DNA of 64,000 nt from a bacterium. GTDB lineage: Bacteria > Myxococcota > UBA727 > JAUIJE01. The notes below the pieces were generated by a model. It ran no database searches, was not told the DNA's origin, and saw nothing but the letters and a program-made list of their open reading frames with translations. The translations under genes were made by a program, and so were the position numbers. The DNA is taken from contig JAUIJE010000014.1 of assembly GCA_030431455.1 (NCBI GenBank), positions 141,335-205,334 on the forward strand, given 5' to 3'. Below, piece after piece: positions 54,436 to 63,027 of the stretch; the first letter of the stretch is position 1; each line of letters starts with the position of its first letter.

Positions 54436-55191
54436 TCAGGGGGCGGTCACGCGCCCGCGCACGTCGAGGGCGAACGAGAGCGGGGCCAGATTTTCGTACA
54501 CCAGCAGCCGGTAGGGCTCGAGACCAAAGTCGGCGTGGGCGGCCGCGAACTTCGCGCGGGCGGCGAAGCGATCGCCCGCCACCGCGACCTCGACCGGGAC
54601 GGTCACGGCGTGGTCCTGCCCGTGCACCTGGAGCACACCGTCGACCTCAAACTGGGCATAGCCAGCGGACGAGAGGCCGCTCAGCGCCCGGCAGCCGGTG
54701 GTGCGCAGGGTGACGCGGGGGAACCGGGCCACGTCGAGCTGGCCTTCGGCCAACATGTGCTCGCGGATCATGTCCCGGTCACCGGCCGACACCGGCTCGA
54801 ACCCCGCCCGCTCGCGCAGGGCGTCGTCGTCGACGACCAGGTCGTCCACCGCCGCGTCCAAGGACGCGGTGCAGGCGGGGCCGGCCCCACCGGGGCGGAC
54901 GGCAAAACGCCCGTCGAAGGTCACAAGCTGCACCATGTGATCGTGGCCGGCGGTACCGCGAAAGGTCTGCACCACCACCGTGCTGGCCGCGCCGTCGTCG
55001 AGGGTGGCGTCGAACGGGGCCCCGGGGAGCGCGGCGGGGGGCGGGAAATCGTCCCGCAGCGGAAACAGCACCAGCGCCTCCCGCTCGGCGTCGGTGCGCG
55101 TGGGGGGACAGCCGGTGCCGACGACCAGGGCGAGCAAGGCCAACCAAGTGAGGGGGGCGGGGGGCGCACATCGGGAACCACGAACGGTCAT
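54436..55191 (-). CDS. YceI-like lipoprotein
   Basis: 251 residues, with AGGAGGTAGAG before ATG. Lipobox VVGTGC. The mature part shows the YceI lipocalin-like pattern: FDATLDDGAASTVVVQTFRG early, then DMIREHMLAEGQLDVARFPR, VTLRTTG, VDGVLQVHGQDHAVTVPVEV and a final strand FALDVRGRV. YceI proteins bind polyprenoid or other long lipids in the periplasm. Divergent from a LysR gene, so regulation by it is likely. Confidence 0.85.
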   Translation of the reverse strand: MTVRGSRCAPPAPLTWLALLALVVGTGCPPTRTDAEREALVLFPLRDDFPPPAALPGAPFDATLDDGAASTVVVQTFRGTAGHDHMVQLVTFDGRFAVRPGGAGPACTASLDAAVDDLVVDDDALRERAGFEPVSAGDRDMIREHMLAEGQLDVARFPRVTLRTTGCRALSGLSSAGYAQFEVDGVLQVHGQDHAVTVPVEVAVAGDRFAARAKFAAAHADFGLEPYRLLVYENLAPLSFALDVRGRVTAP

Positions 55192-55259
55192 CTCTACCTC
55201 CTGTTCCCGCCACCGTAGGGGCCACGAGGTGATGCAGCAGCCGCAATTGTTCTCATGTG

Positions 55260-55280
55260 GTCATGCACTGTTTGCATGAC
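55260..55280. promoter_or_regulatory. Inverted repeat between yceI-like and lysR genes
   Basis: GTCATGC (55260-55266) and GCATGAC (55274-55280) are perfect 7-bp arms around a 7-bp spacer, ending 12 bp before the lysR ATG. LysR-type autoregulatory sites have this form. Confidence 0.6.
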
Positions 55281-55292
55281 TATGCTGCGGGC

Positions 55293-56222
55293 ATGAACCT
55301 GCGCGAGCTCAACGTCAACCAACTCGTGGCCCTGGACGCGCTCCTCGAGACGCGCAGCGTGCGGCGGGCGGCCGAGGCCATGGGGCTGACCCAGCCGGCC
55401 ATGAGCCATACGCTTCGACACCTGCGGGATCGTTTCGATGACCCTTTGCTCGTCCGGGTGGGCAACCGCATGGCCCCCACCCCGTTCGCCGAGGCGATGG
55501 CCCCCCGTCTGCGGACCGCGCTGCGGGCGCTGGAGGACACCATCAACCAGCCGCCGGGCTTCGACCCCGCGCGCACCGAGCGGCGTTTTGTCATCGGGGC
55601 CAGCGACGCCTTCGCCCAGGTGGTGCTGCCCGGCCTGCTCGCCGCGCTCCGGGTCGAGTCACCCGGGCTTTGCCTTTGGGTGGGGCCGGTCCCCGACGAC
55701 GCGGTGGCGGCGCTGTCCGCGGGGCGGGTCGATGTGTGCATGTTGCCGCCCCACCTCGTCGACCCGGTGCTGCTCAGCGCCCCGCTGCTCGCCCCGGGGT
55801 GGGCGGTGCTGGCCCGTCGTCGTCACCCTGGGTTGAAAAAGGGCCTCACCCCCCGGGTGTTCAGCCAGCTCGGCCACATCGTGGTGCGCAGCGAGGAGCC
55901 GGTGTCCCAGCTCGCCAAGGAGGCGCTGGCCGCGTTCCCGCCGCTGCAGGTGGTGGTCCAGGTCGCTTACTTCAGCGCGGTCCCGGCGCTGGTGGCGGCC
56001 ACCGACCTGCTCGCCCTGGTGCCCGACCTGCTCGCCCGCCGGCTTGCCGGCACCTACGGGCTCGAGGTGTACCCGAGCCCGGTGGCGCTGCCCGACGTGC
56101 CCCTGATGGCGGCCTGGCATCCCCGCTTTGACAATGACCCTGCACACCGCTGGTTTCGCCAGCGCCTGATGGACGCCTACGTCGACGAGGGCCGGGTCAG
56201 ACCCCGGCGTGGGCGGCGATGA
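55293..56222 (+). CDS. LysR-type transcriptional regulator
   Basis: 309 residues from ATG 55293. HTH (LVALDALLETRSVRRAAEAM, GLTQPAMSHTLRHLRDRFDD) and a substrate-binding domain (RRFVIGASDAFAQVVLPGLL; GRVDVCMLP; DLLALVPDLLARRLAG). The N-terminal MNLRELNVNQLVALDALLE matches the NodD/NahR-like subgroup. Probably controls the divergent YceI-like gene. Its end overlaps the convergent esterase gene by 26 nt. Confidence 0.93.
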   Translation: MNLRELNVNQLVALDALLETRSVRRAAEAMGLTQPAMSHTLRHLRDRFDDPLLVRVGNRMAPTPFAEAMAPRLRTALRALEDTINQPPGFDPARTERRFVIGASDAFAQVVLPGLLAALRVESPGLCLWVGPVPDDAVAALSAGRVDVCMLPPHLVDPVLLSAPLLAPGWAVLARRRHPGLKKGLTPRVFSQLGHIVVRSEEPVSQLAKEALAAFPPLQVVVQVAYFSAVPALVAATDLLALVPDLLARRLAGTYGLEVYPSPVALPDVPLMAAWHPRFDNDPAHRWFRQRLMDAYVDEGRVRPRRGRR

Positions 56223-56934
56223 GCTGGCCCGCGGCGATGAGCGCGGGGGGCGGAATCTCGTGTTGCCCGTCGAAGGGCACGAAGGTCACGTCGAGCCCCG
56301 CGGCTTGCAGCAGGTCGCGCAACCCCTCCGCCTCTTCAAAGCTGAGCAGCGGGTCGTAGCGACCATGTGATTGCATCACCTTCAGGCCGGCCCGCTTCTG
56401 GGCTTTTTTCGCCCAGCGGTCTTCGCACAAGAGCGTGCCCGAGAACTGGATGAGCCCCCCCGGGGCTTCGTCGAGGGACAGGGCGAGGTCGCAGGTCGAC
56501 ATCGCGCCCTGGGAAAAGCCCCCGAGCACAAACCGCGACACCGGCAGGCCGGTCATCTGGCCGAGCTCGTCGATGAGGGCGAGCAGCTTCTTGCGCACCT
56601 CGGGCAAGCCGTCGGGCTCGACGTCGCGCTGCTGGCGTTTTTCGCCGCGCATGAGCGCTTCTTGGATCGCCATCATGTCGATGTGCCACCAGGCGCGGCC
56701 CCCGGGGGCACCGGCCGCGGCGTGGGGCGCTTCGGGGAACACGAAGCGGGTGGTCTCGAGCAAGCCGGGGTGCAGCTCGTAAAAGGCCGGGCCCAAGGTG
56801 ACAAGGTCGGTGCCGGGGGCGCCGAAGCCGTGGTTGAGCACGACCACCTGGGCGGGGGGCGCGCTCCCGCGGGCTTGTCCGTCGAGAACGCGGCAGGTGA
56901 GGCCGCCCAGGGTCGTTTCGGTCAAGGTCAGCAT
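56197..56934 (-). CDS. Phospholipase/carboxylesterase-family serine hydrolase
   Basis: 245 residues from ATG 56934. Alpha/beta-hydrolase fold of the acyl-protein-thioesterase type: VVVLNHGFGAPGTDLVTLG (oxyanion region), nucleophile Ser in FVLGGFSQGAMSTCDLALS, Asp in SHGRYDPLLSFEEA and His in FDGQHEIPP. About the usual length for the family. It hydrolyses short-chain or lysophospholipid esters in relatives; the real substrate is unknown. Last gene of the murI operon. Confidence 0.9.
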   Translation of the reverse strand: MLTLTETTLGGLTCRVLDGQARGSAPPAQVVVLNHGFGAPGTDLVTLGPAFYELHPGLLETTRFVFPEAPHAAAGAPGGRAWWHIDMMAIQEALMRGEKRQQRDVEPDGLPEVRKKLLALIDELGQMTGLPVSRFVLGGFSQGAMSTCDLALSLDEAPGGLIQFSGTLLCEDRWAKKAQKRAGLKVMQSHGRYDPLLSFEEAEGLRDLLQAAGLDVTFVPFDGQHEIPPPALIAAGQLIAAHAGV

Positions 56935-56965
56935 GGCCCGACCCTGCGGGGTGGCGGCGGTCTGG

Positions 56966-57820
56966 TCAAGGCCCTGCGCCCGGGGGGCGAAGGGCGCGGG
57001 CGACCGCGGCGCAGGCATCGTCCAACGCGTCCAGCGCCCGCCGGGCCGCGTCGGCGTCCGCGAACCGCGACGAGAGGGCGGCGACAACTGTGGCAAGCGA
57101 CCGTTCGGCCTCGACCCCCACCGCGGCCAGGGGGTCGTCCACCCGGCGCTCGTCCGCGCGCTCGTCGAGCACATAGGCGCCAAACCGCCGCGGGTCTGGG
57201 TCGCGGTGGGGCCAATGTTGCAGCAGGGAAAAGAGCGCATCCAGCGCGGGCTGGGCCGCGTCGGGCCCGACAAACGACACCGGCCCGTCCGCGTGCCACT
57301 CGATGCAGCGCACCAGCGCTTTGCACAGCCCCGCGTCGGTGACCACGTTGGCGTACACGCGGTTTGTGCCGCGAGCGGCGAAGTCCTTCTCGCGGGGGGT
57401 GAGCCATTCGTGGGGGGCACAGAAGTGGCCCGCGCAGACCTCGCGGGGGTGCACCGCGAGGTCGCGCACATCTTCGCCGGTGGGGTGCCGCGCCGGGTGG
57501 ATGAGACAGCCCACCTTGGCCAGTGGGTCGCCCGGCCCGGCCGCGTCGTCGAGCGGGCCCGCGTAGGGGCAGGACAAGATCATGTCGGTGAGCCGGTGGG
57601 GCGCTTCCTCGGCGAGGAGCTGGTCGCGGACCGCGGCCAGGCGGACTTTGTCCCAGCCCGCGCCCCGGACCAGCGCCCGCCGGCGGAGCAGGCGCGCGTC
57701 GAACGCTTCGGTGTGGCGGTCGTCGAAGTTGTACGTCCCGCAACAGGCCGCGCACCCCGCGCGGTCGGTCTGGCACAGGACGCGGTCGGGGGCGGGGCCG
57801 AACAATGGCAGTGCAGTCAT
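56966..57820 (-). CDS. Cys-cluster protein (YkgJ-like)
   Basis: 284 residues. The N-terminus carries C16-x6-C23-x2-C26-C27 (CQTDRAGCAACCG), and later CPYAG, GCLIHP and CAGHFCAP supply more cysteines. This resembles the YkgJ/UPF0153 zinc- or iron-chelating cluster. The C-terminal ~130 residues are helical. Between murI (18 bp gap) and the esterase gene (31 bp gap), so co-transcribed. A metal-centre enzyme is possible; the reaction is unknown. Confidence 0.7.
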   Translation of the reverse strand: MTALPLFGPAPDRVLCQTDRAGCAACCGTYNFDDRHTEAFDARLLRRRALVRGAGWDKVRLAAVRDQLLAEEAPHRLTDMILSCPYAGPLDDAAGPGDPLAKVGCLIHPARHPTGEDVRDLAVHPREVCAGHFCAPHEWLTPREKDFAARGTNRVYANVVTDAGLCKALVRCIEWHADGPVSFVGPDAAQPALDALFSLLQHWPHRDPDPRRFGAYVLDERADERRVDDPLAAVGVEAERSLATVVAALSSRFADADAARRALDALDDACAAVARALRPPGAGP

Positions 57821-57838
57821 GCCGCCATCACCGCCCGG

Positions 57839-58648
57839 TCACGACATCTTGACATCGATGAGCGCAAACCGCGCGTCCTCGATGGGGGCGCCCAAGAACC
57901 GCTCGGCCATGGCCCGGGTGTGATCGGCCCCGTCGGTGACGAACACCGACAGGTCCCCCGCGCCCCCGTCCCGCAACAGGTCGCGGGCGGCGAGCAGGTC
58001 GTACAATGTGTTTGCAGTCGCTTGGCCCCCGTCCACCACCGCCCGGCCGGGGGTGGCCGCGGCGATGATGTCGCGCAGCATGGGAAAGTGGGTGCAGCCG
58101 AGCACCACCACGTCGGCGGCCGCGGGCATGTCGCGCAGGTAGGCGTCCACCACCGCCCGGGGGATGTCCCCCGCGGTCCAGCCCTCCTCGACCAGGCCCA
58201 CGAGCAGCGGCGCGGGGGTGGCGCTCACCGGCCCGGGGTAACCGAGCGCGGCGATGGCCCGGTCGTAGGCTTGGGACAGCACCGTGCCCCGGGTGGCGAG
58301 CACGTGGATGCCGCCCCCCGACGAGGCTTGGGCCGCGGCCGCGGCCCCGGGGCCGATCACCCCGAGCACGGGGAAATCAAAGTCGCCGCGCAAGGTGGGC
58401 AGGGCCACCGCGGAGGCGGTGTTGCAGGCCACGACCAAGGCCTTGAGCGCGTTTTGTTCGTGTAGGGTGCGGGTGTTGTTTTGGGCATAGCGGACGATGG
58501 TGTCCGGCCCCCGCGTGCCGTAGGGCACCCGGGCGGTGTCGCCGAGGTACACGAAGTGTTCGTGGGGGAGCCGGTCGCGCAAGGCGCGCAACACGGTGAG
58601 CCCGCCGATGCCGGAATCGAACACCCCGATGGGTCGCGCGTCGGTCAT
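57839..58648 (-). CDS. murI: Glutamate racemase
   Basis: 269 residues. Family motifs: IGVFDSGIGGLTVLRAL at the N-terminus, catalytic Cys75 in VVACNTASA and second catalytic Cys185 in VVLGCTHFPML, with Asp11/Ser12. It supplies D-glutamate for peptidoglycan. It is the first gene of a three-gene operon with the Cys-cluster protein and esterase, and follows the kinase gene by 64 bp on the same strand. Confidence 0.96.
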   Translation of the reverse strand: MTDARPIGVFDSGIGGLTVLRALRDRLPHEHFVYLGDTARVPYGTRGPDTIVRYAQNNTRTLHEQNALKALVVACNTASAVALPTLRGDFDFPVLGVIGPGAAAAAQASSGGGIHVLATRGTVLSQAYDRAIAALGYPGPVSATPAPLLVGLVEEGWTAGDIPRAVVDAYLRDMPAAADVVVLGCTHFPMLRDIIAAATPGRAVVDGGQATANTLYDLLAARDLLRDGGAGDLSVFVTDGADHTRAMAERFLGAPIEDARFALIDVKMS

Positions 58649-58712
58649 GCCCTCGGCTTAACGACGGGCCGCGGGTTTTAGAAGGGCGATCTGCCCCCGC
58701 GCGCCCCGCCGG

Positions 58713-60632
58713 TCACATGCCGCATTTGCGGTTGATGCAGTCGCCGACCACGAACAGGAGCTTGCGGTCGATGAGGCTGCTCCGGCTCAGCCCGCTGCGC
58801 TCAAAGCCCTGGTGGATGTGGTCGGTGCACTTGTTGGGGCAGGCCTCGAGATAGGGCAACACCGAGCCCCAGGTCGCGTTGGCGCTGAGCTTGAACTTCG
58901 GCAGGGTGGGTTTTTGGGTGATGCGCACCCCGGGCCGGGTGGTGCCGTCGTCGGGGGCGGCGTCGTCCGCGTCCGGGGCGGGACGTTCGTCGTCGGTCAC
59001 GTCGCCGGGCGCGGTCTTGTCTTGGGGGGTGCGATCGGTGCGGCGCTTTTTGACCGGGGCGGCTTTTTTCGCCGGGCCTTTGTCGTCGGCGGGCGCGGCC
59101 TCGGGGGGCGCGGCCTCGGGGGGCGCGGCTTCAGGGGGCGCGGCCTCGGCGGGCGCGGCCTCGGCGGGGGCGGCCTCGGCGGGGGCGGCTTCAGGGGGCG
59201 CGGCCTCGGCGGGGGCGGCGGCGGCCACGACCGCCCCGGAATCGGGCTGGTTGCGCACGAGGTAGCCGGCGATGAGCAACAGCAGGAGCACGAGCACCCC
59301 GGCCACGGCCAACCGTTTGCGCTGCCGGTCCCGCTCGAACGCCTCGCGCATCACCGCCGCGGTGTTGTCCCCCCGCGGCACCGCCTCGGTCACCGCGGGC
59401 CCGTCGTCGTCGTCGGACATCGTGAACCGGTCCGGCGGCGGGGCCCGGGTCTGGCCCACCTCGACCTTGCGCGATTGGTCTTCGGTCAGCGCGCCCGGGG
59501 GCGTGACCGCGGTGCCTTCGGCCGGTCCCTCGTCGGCGGGGGCCTGGGCCACGCTCACCGACGCGCTCGGCTCGGGGGTGACGAAGCTCTTGGCCGCGGG
59601 GCCGCCGGGGGCGCGCAGGCTCGCCGCGCTCACCTCGGCGAACTGGGCGAGGAAGTTGCGCTCCTGTTGCTGGTCCTGGGCATACAGGGTCGCCATCAGG
59701 TCGCGCACCTTGCGGCGGGTGCTGCCCGGCATGTGTTTGTTCACGTACAGCTCGAGCTGCTCTTTGAAGTCCCCGCACGTCTTGAACCGCAGCTCGGCTT
59801 TGGGGGACAGCGCCCGCCCGAGGATGCGGGTCACGTCCTGGTCGAGGGAGGTGAACTTCGAGGGCACAAACCCCCCGCGGCCCACCACCTGCCAGATTTG
59901 GTAGTTGGAGAACTCCCCGTAGTAGCGCTCCCCGACGAGCAGCTCGTACAGACAGATCGCGGCCGCGAACTGGTCGCACGCGGCGGTGACGTCTTCGCCC
60001 CGGGCCTGCTCGGGCGACATGTAGGCGACCTTGCCCATCACCACTTGGCTCTCGGTCTGCTCCTCTTTGAGGTCGGAGGCGGCGAGGCCGAAGTCGATGA
60101 GCTTGACCGCCCCGTCGAAGCTCACCATCACGTTCTGCGGGGAGATGTCGCGGTGCACGACGTTGAGCAGCTTGCCCGTCATCGGGTGTTTGAGCTGGTG
60201 GGCGTAATCGAGCGCGTCGAGGATGTCGCACATGATCCAGACGAACACCGCCGGGTCCACGTCGAGCTTTTGTTTCTTCACCCGGAAAAAGATGTCACGC
60301 AGGGTGGCCCCGGGGATGTACTCCATCGCCAGGTAGGTCTCGGCCCCGACCTGCCCCGCGTCGAACACGTGGCAAATGTTGGCGTGGCTGAGCTGGACCA
60401 CGATGCGCGCCTCGTCGATGAAGCGCCGCACGTATTCGTCTTCGTGCCCGACGTCGGGCCGGAGCTTTTTCAACACACAGAGCCGGTCGACGCCTTCGAT
60501 GCCCCCGGTCTTGGCCAGGTACACCTCGCCCATGCCGCCTTTGGCGAAGTTGGTCAGCAACACATAATTGCCAAACCCCCGGGGAAACCCGTCGTCACCC
60601 GACGCCACTTGTACCTTCGCACTCACGCTCAT
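58713..60632 (-). CDS. Ser/Thr protein kinase with Ala/Pro/Glu-rich periplasmic region
   Basis: 639 residues. Hanks-type kinase domain (~residues 24-300): Gly loop FAKGGMGEVYLAK, Lys in CVLKKL, HRDISPQNV, DFGLAASD and MSPEQARGED. One membrane helix (~437-457, LAVAGVLVLLLLLIAGYLV) is followed by 15 or so APAEA/APPEA repeats (~469-514), a Lys/Arg-rich linker and a C-terminal domain of ~100 residues with two CxxxC-like pairs (ACPNKC; CINRKC). Unlike the first kinase it has no PEGA domain. Confidence 0.93.
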   Translation of the reverse strand: MSVSAKVQVASGDDGFPRGFGNYVLLTNFAKGGMGEVYLAKTGGIEGVDRLCVLKKLRPDVGHEDEYVRRFIDEARIVVQLSHANICHVFDAGQVGAETYLAMEYIPGATLRDIFFRVKKQKLDVDPAVFVWIMCDILDALDYAHQLKHPMTGKLLNVVHRDISPQNVMVSFDGAVKLIDFGLAASDLKEEQTESQVVMGKVAYMSPEQARGEDVTAACDQFAAAICLYELLVGERYYGEFSNYQIWQVVGRGGFVPSKFTSLDQDVTRILGRALSPKAELRFKTCGDFKEQLELYVNKHMPGSTRRKVRDLMATLYAQDQQQERNFLAQFAEVSAASLRAPGGPAAKSFVTPEPSASVSVAQAPADEGPAEGTAVTPPGALTEDQSRKVEVGQTRAPPPDRFTMSDDDDGPAVTEAVPRGDNTAAVMREAFERDRQRKRLAVAGVLVLLLLLIAGYLVRNQPDSGAVVAAAAPAEAAPPEAAPAEAAPAEAAPAEAAPPEAAPPEAAPPEAAPADDKGPAKKAAPVKKRRTDRTPQDKTAPGDVTDDERPAPDADDAAPDDGTTRPGVRITQKPTLPKFKLSANATWGSVLPYLEACPNKCTDHIHQGFERSGLSRSSLIDRKLLFVVGDCINRKCGM

Positions 60633-60718
60633 CCAGACCTCGCGCGGCGGTCAATGTACCAGGGTCTGCCCAAAATCGCCTGTTTGCCCCCGGCGCCGCA
60701 GGCGCTAACCGCGGGGGC

Positions 60719-61474
60719 ATGGCGACGCCCCTTCTCCGCGATTGGCTGGCCGAGGCGCCCTACGGGCTGTGCCTGTCGAGCGGCTTTTTTGGGTTCTTCG
60801 CCCACGCCGGGGTGTTGACCGCGCTGCTCGATGCCGGCCTCGCCCCCGCCCGGCTCTCGGGCTCGAGCGCGGGCGCGTTGGTGTGCGGGGGCTACGCCGC
60901 CGGGGTCGATCCCCCGACGTTTCAGGCCGAGATGCTCAAGGTCAAAAAGAGCGATTTTTGGGACCCCGGCCTCGGCTTTGGCCTGCTCAAGGGCCGGCGC
61001 TTTCACGCGCTGCTGGAGACGATGTTGCCGGTGCACGAGATCGAAAACGGCCGGTTGCCGCTTTCGATCTCGGTGTTCGACGTGTGGGGGTTTCGCACCC
61101 GGGTGCTCGAGACCGGCGACTTGGTGAGCGCGATCCGCGCGAGCTGTGCAGTGCCATTGATGTTCCACCCCGTGTGGATCGACCGGCGGCCCTATCTCGA
61201 TGGTGGCGCCCGGGACCGGCCAGGGTGGGCGGGCATGCCCGCGGACATGCGCACCCTCTACCACCACCTGCCCGCGGGGCGGGACTACTTCGATGACCCG
61301 GCCAAGGTCCCGCGCCGGGACGGGGCAATGCGACTGCAGATGCGCAACTTGCCGCGGTCGGGGCCCGATGACCTCGACAAGGCCCCGGCGTGTTTTGACG
61401 CCGGCTACCGCGGGGCCAAAGCCGCCCTCGATCGGCCCGCGGACCCCGCCGCGGTGATCGTGGTGGACGTGTAG
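60719..61474 (+). CDS. Patatin-like phospholipase
   Basis: 251 residues. Patatin fold: oxyanion loop LCLSSGFFGFFAHAGVLTAL (a Gly-Phe-Phe-Gly variant rather than the common GGG[A]RG), nucleophile elbow GSSAGALV (Ser ~49) and catalytic Asp in YLDGGARD. The DGG triplet is the usual patatin dyad partner. The acyl hydrolase activity is inferred. Divergent from the kinase gene, with 86 bp between starts. Confidence 0.85.
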   Translation: MATPLLRDWLAEAPYGLCLSSGFFGFFAHAGVLTALLDAGLAPARLSGSSAGALVCGGYAAGVDPPTFQAEMLKVKKSDFWDPGLGFGLLKGRRFHALLETMLPVHEIENGRLPLSISVFDVWGFRTRVLETGDLVSAIRASCAVPLMFHPVWIDRRPYLDGGARDRPGWAGMPADMRTLYHHLPAGRDYFDDPAKVPRRDGAMRLQMRNLPRSGPDDLDKAPACFDAGYRGAKAALDRPADPAAVIVVDV

Positions 61475-61500
61475 CCACGGGCACGAACCCTGCGTCCCGA

Positions 61501-61593
61501 CCGCCCCTCCGGGCGTGGTCGAGGGGCGGCGACGCGCCGGCCAAAACCATGAAACTGCATCGAATCACGCCGGTGTGAACGGGCCCCGTTCAC
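61501..61593. other. Two inverted repeats between convergent genes
   Basis: CCGCCCCTC/GAGGGGCGG (9-bp arms, 61501-61529) and GTGAACGGG/CCCGTTCAC (9-bp arms around one C, 61575-61593) lie between the ends of the patatin and XRE genes. Neither has a T-tract. They may slow or end transcription from both sides. Confidence 0.5.
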
Positions 61594-61602
61594 CGGTCGG
61601 GC

Positions 61603-62004
61603 TCAATCTTCCGTGGCGGTGGGGGGCGGCCCCAGCGGGCGCTTCTTGAACCGTTTGCGCCGGGGCAGACCCGGATCGGGCTCGGGGGGACGTCGGGGCG
61701 CCAGCCGCTTGTAGCGACGAGGCCAGGCCTCTTTGGGCAGACCGAGGCGGAACACCTCGCCGTCCCAGGCCACGAGGTCGGCGACGTCGACGTCGAGGGC
61801 GGCGGCCAACTTCTGCAACCACCGGGTGGTGGGATCGGACTCGCGCCCGAGCACGCGGTGCAACGACGAGAGCGACACCCCCGCGGCCTTCGCCGTCTGT
61901 TTGAGGGTCAGGTCCCGGCGCCACACCCAAAACCGAATGTTCCATTCGACGGCGGCGGCGATGTCTTGGCCTTCGGGTTCCGGGATGACGCTCTTGGGTT
62001 GCAC
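61603..62004 (-). CDS. XRE-family HTH regulator
   Basis: 133 residues. HTH_3 domain (~residues 27-80): LTLKQTAKAAGVSLSSLHRV, LGRESDPTTRWLQKLAAALD, VDVADLV. The C-terminal ~50 residues are basic and Pro/Arg-rich and probably bind nucleic acid non-specifically or are disordered. It is preceded by a ~220-bp A+T-richer region likely to contain its operator. Small lone XRE proteins often autoregulate; no partner gene is evident. Confidence 0.85.
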   Translation of the reverse strand: MQPKSVIPEPEGQDIAAAVEWNIRFWVWRRDLTLKQTAKAAGVSLSSLHRVLGRESDPTTRWLQKLAAALDVDVADLVAWDGEVFRLGLPKEAWPRRYKRLAPRRPPEPDPGLPRRKRFKKRPLGPPPTATED

Positions 62005-62225
62005 TTGGACAACTTAGCGTCAGTTGGGTCGCAATCCGACGGTGTTTCACAAATCGTCTCGTATACAGGATTCCGTCGGTGCACGGACGACGAGCGGCGC
62101 TTTTTTCTCGACGACAAAACGCCTGAGTACCCTATGCGGTACCCAGAGCATTGGGTTCACTTTGCGCGAATGCAAGAGCGCATGCGCATTGTTCAAAAGG
62201 AGAACCCATTTTCATCTCACCGCGT
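62005..62225. promoter_or_regulatory. A+T-richer intergenic region upstream of XRE gene
   Basis: No gene seen. It contains GTACC/GGTAC arms (62127-62142) and the self-complementary GCGCATGCGC (62179-62188), one of the exact GCAnnnnCATTG copies. Composition is clearly less G+C-rich than its neighbours. It probably holds the XRE promoter and operator. Confidence 0.4.
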
Positions 62226-63023
62226 TCAATGAAAAAAGCGGCGCAGGTGAAGCCCGACCAGCTCGGGGGCCTCGGCCACGATGTCGTGTCCCTTGCCCGG
62301 GAGTTCGACCAATTCACTGTTTTGAATCCAGCGGGCCAGGCGCCGGGAATTGTCGGCGTTGATCAACCGATCCGCGTCGCCGGTGATGACCAAGGTCGGG
62401 TGGTCGATGCCCGCGATCTCGTCGGGTTTGGCGTCGTGCAGGGCCCCGGCCAGGGCTTGGCGGAACACCACCTTGGGGTCGGGGGGTTCTTGGTGCAGGT
62501 GCGGCGCCCACGACTGGGCCACGTGGGGGTTGCCCTGGTGGTGGGTCGGGCTCATGAGCAAGGGACCCTGGGCCCGGGCCGACGCGTCCACCGGCAACAG
62601 AGCAGAGTACGCGGCGAGCTTGAGCAATGTGTCGACCCGGGGGAACCGGCTCTTGAGCCCCCCCGCGGTGGTCGAGCCCAGGGCCAAGCGGGAGACCTTG
62701 TCGGGGTGCCGGATGGCGAGCTTTTGGGCGACCATGCCGCCCAGCGACAAGCCAAATACATGGGCTTTGGGCAGATCGATGGCGTCCATCAACCGCGCGA
62801 GGTCGTCGGCGAGGTCGTCGATGGAGAAGCGCCCGTCGTGGAGCCCCGAGCGCCCGATGCCACGGTGGTCGTAGGTGATGAGCGTGAAGTGGTCGGACAG
62901 GTGAGGCAAAAACGGTTCCCAGAACCGCATCGACCTCGACAGCCCGCGGATGAGAACCACCGGGGGACCCTCCCCGGTGCGTTCGAAATACAAGCGCTCA
63001 GATCCGGCGTCGATGTACGGCAT
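62226..63023 (-). CDS. Alpha/beta-fold hydrolase
   Basis: 265 residues from ATG 63023, with GGAG upstream. Fold markers: VVLIRGLSRSMRFWEPFLPH (oxyanion loop; IRGL replaces the common HG), nucleophile Ser in VFGLSLGGMVAQKLAIRHPD, Asp in VITGDADRLINA and His in LPGKGHDI. Lid region ~residues 130-180. Similar to 3-oxoadipate enol-lactonase and haloperoxidase-like hydrolases; the substrate is unknown. The upstream TolB/PEGA gene ends only 4 bp before, so the two are co-transcribed. Confidence 0.9.
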   Translation of the reverse strand: MPYIDAGSERLYFERTGEGPPVVLIRGLSRSMRFWEPFLPHLSDHFTLITYDHRGIGRSGLHDGRFSIDDLADDLARLMDAIDLPKAHVFGLSLGGMVAQKLAIRHPDKVSRLALGSTTAGGLKSRFPRVDTLLKLAAYSALLPVDASARAQGPLLMSPTHHQGNPHVAQSWAPHLHQEPPDPKVVFRQALAGALHDAKPDEIAGIDHPTLVITGDADRLINADNSRRLARWIQNSELVELPGKGHDIVAEAPELVGLHLRRFFH

Positions 63024-63027
63024 GGGG

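Noticed and set aside
54436..55191. Periplasmic binding protein
   Set aside because: The strand pattern and central VDGVLQVHGQ block fit YceI better, and the length is too short for a binding protein.
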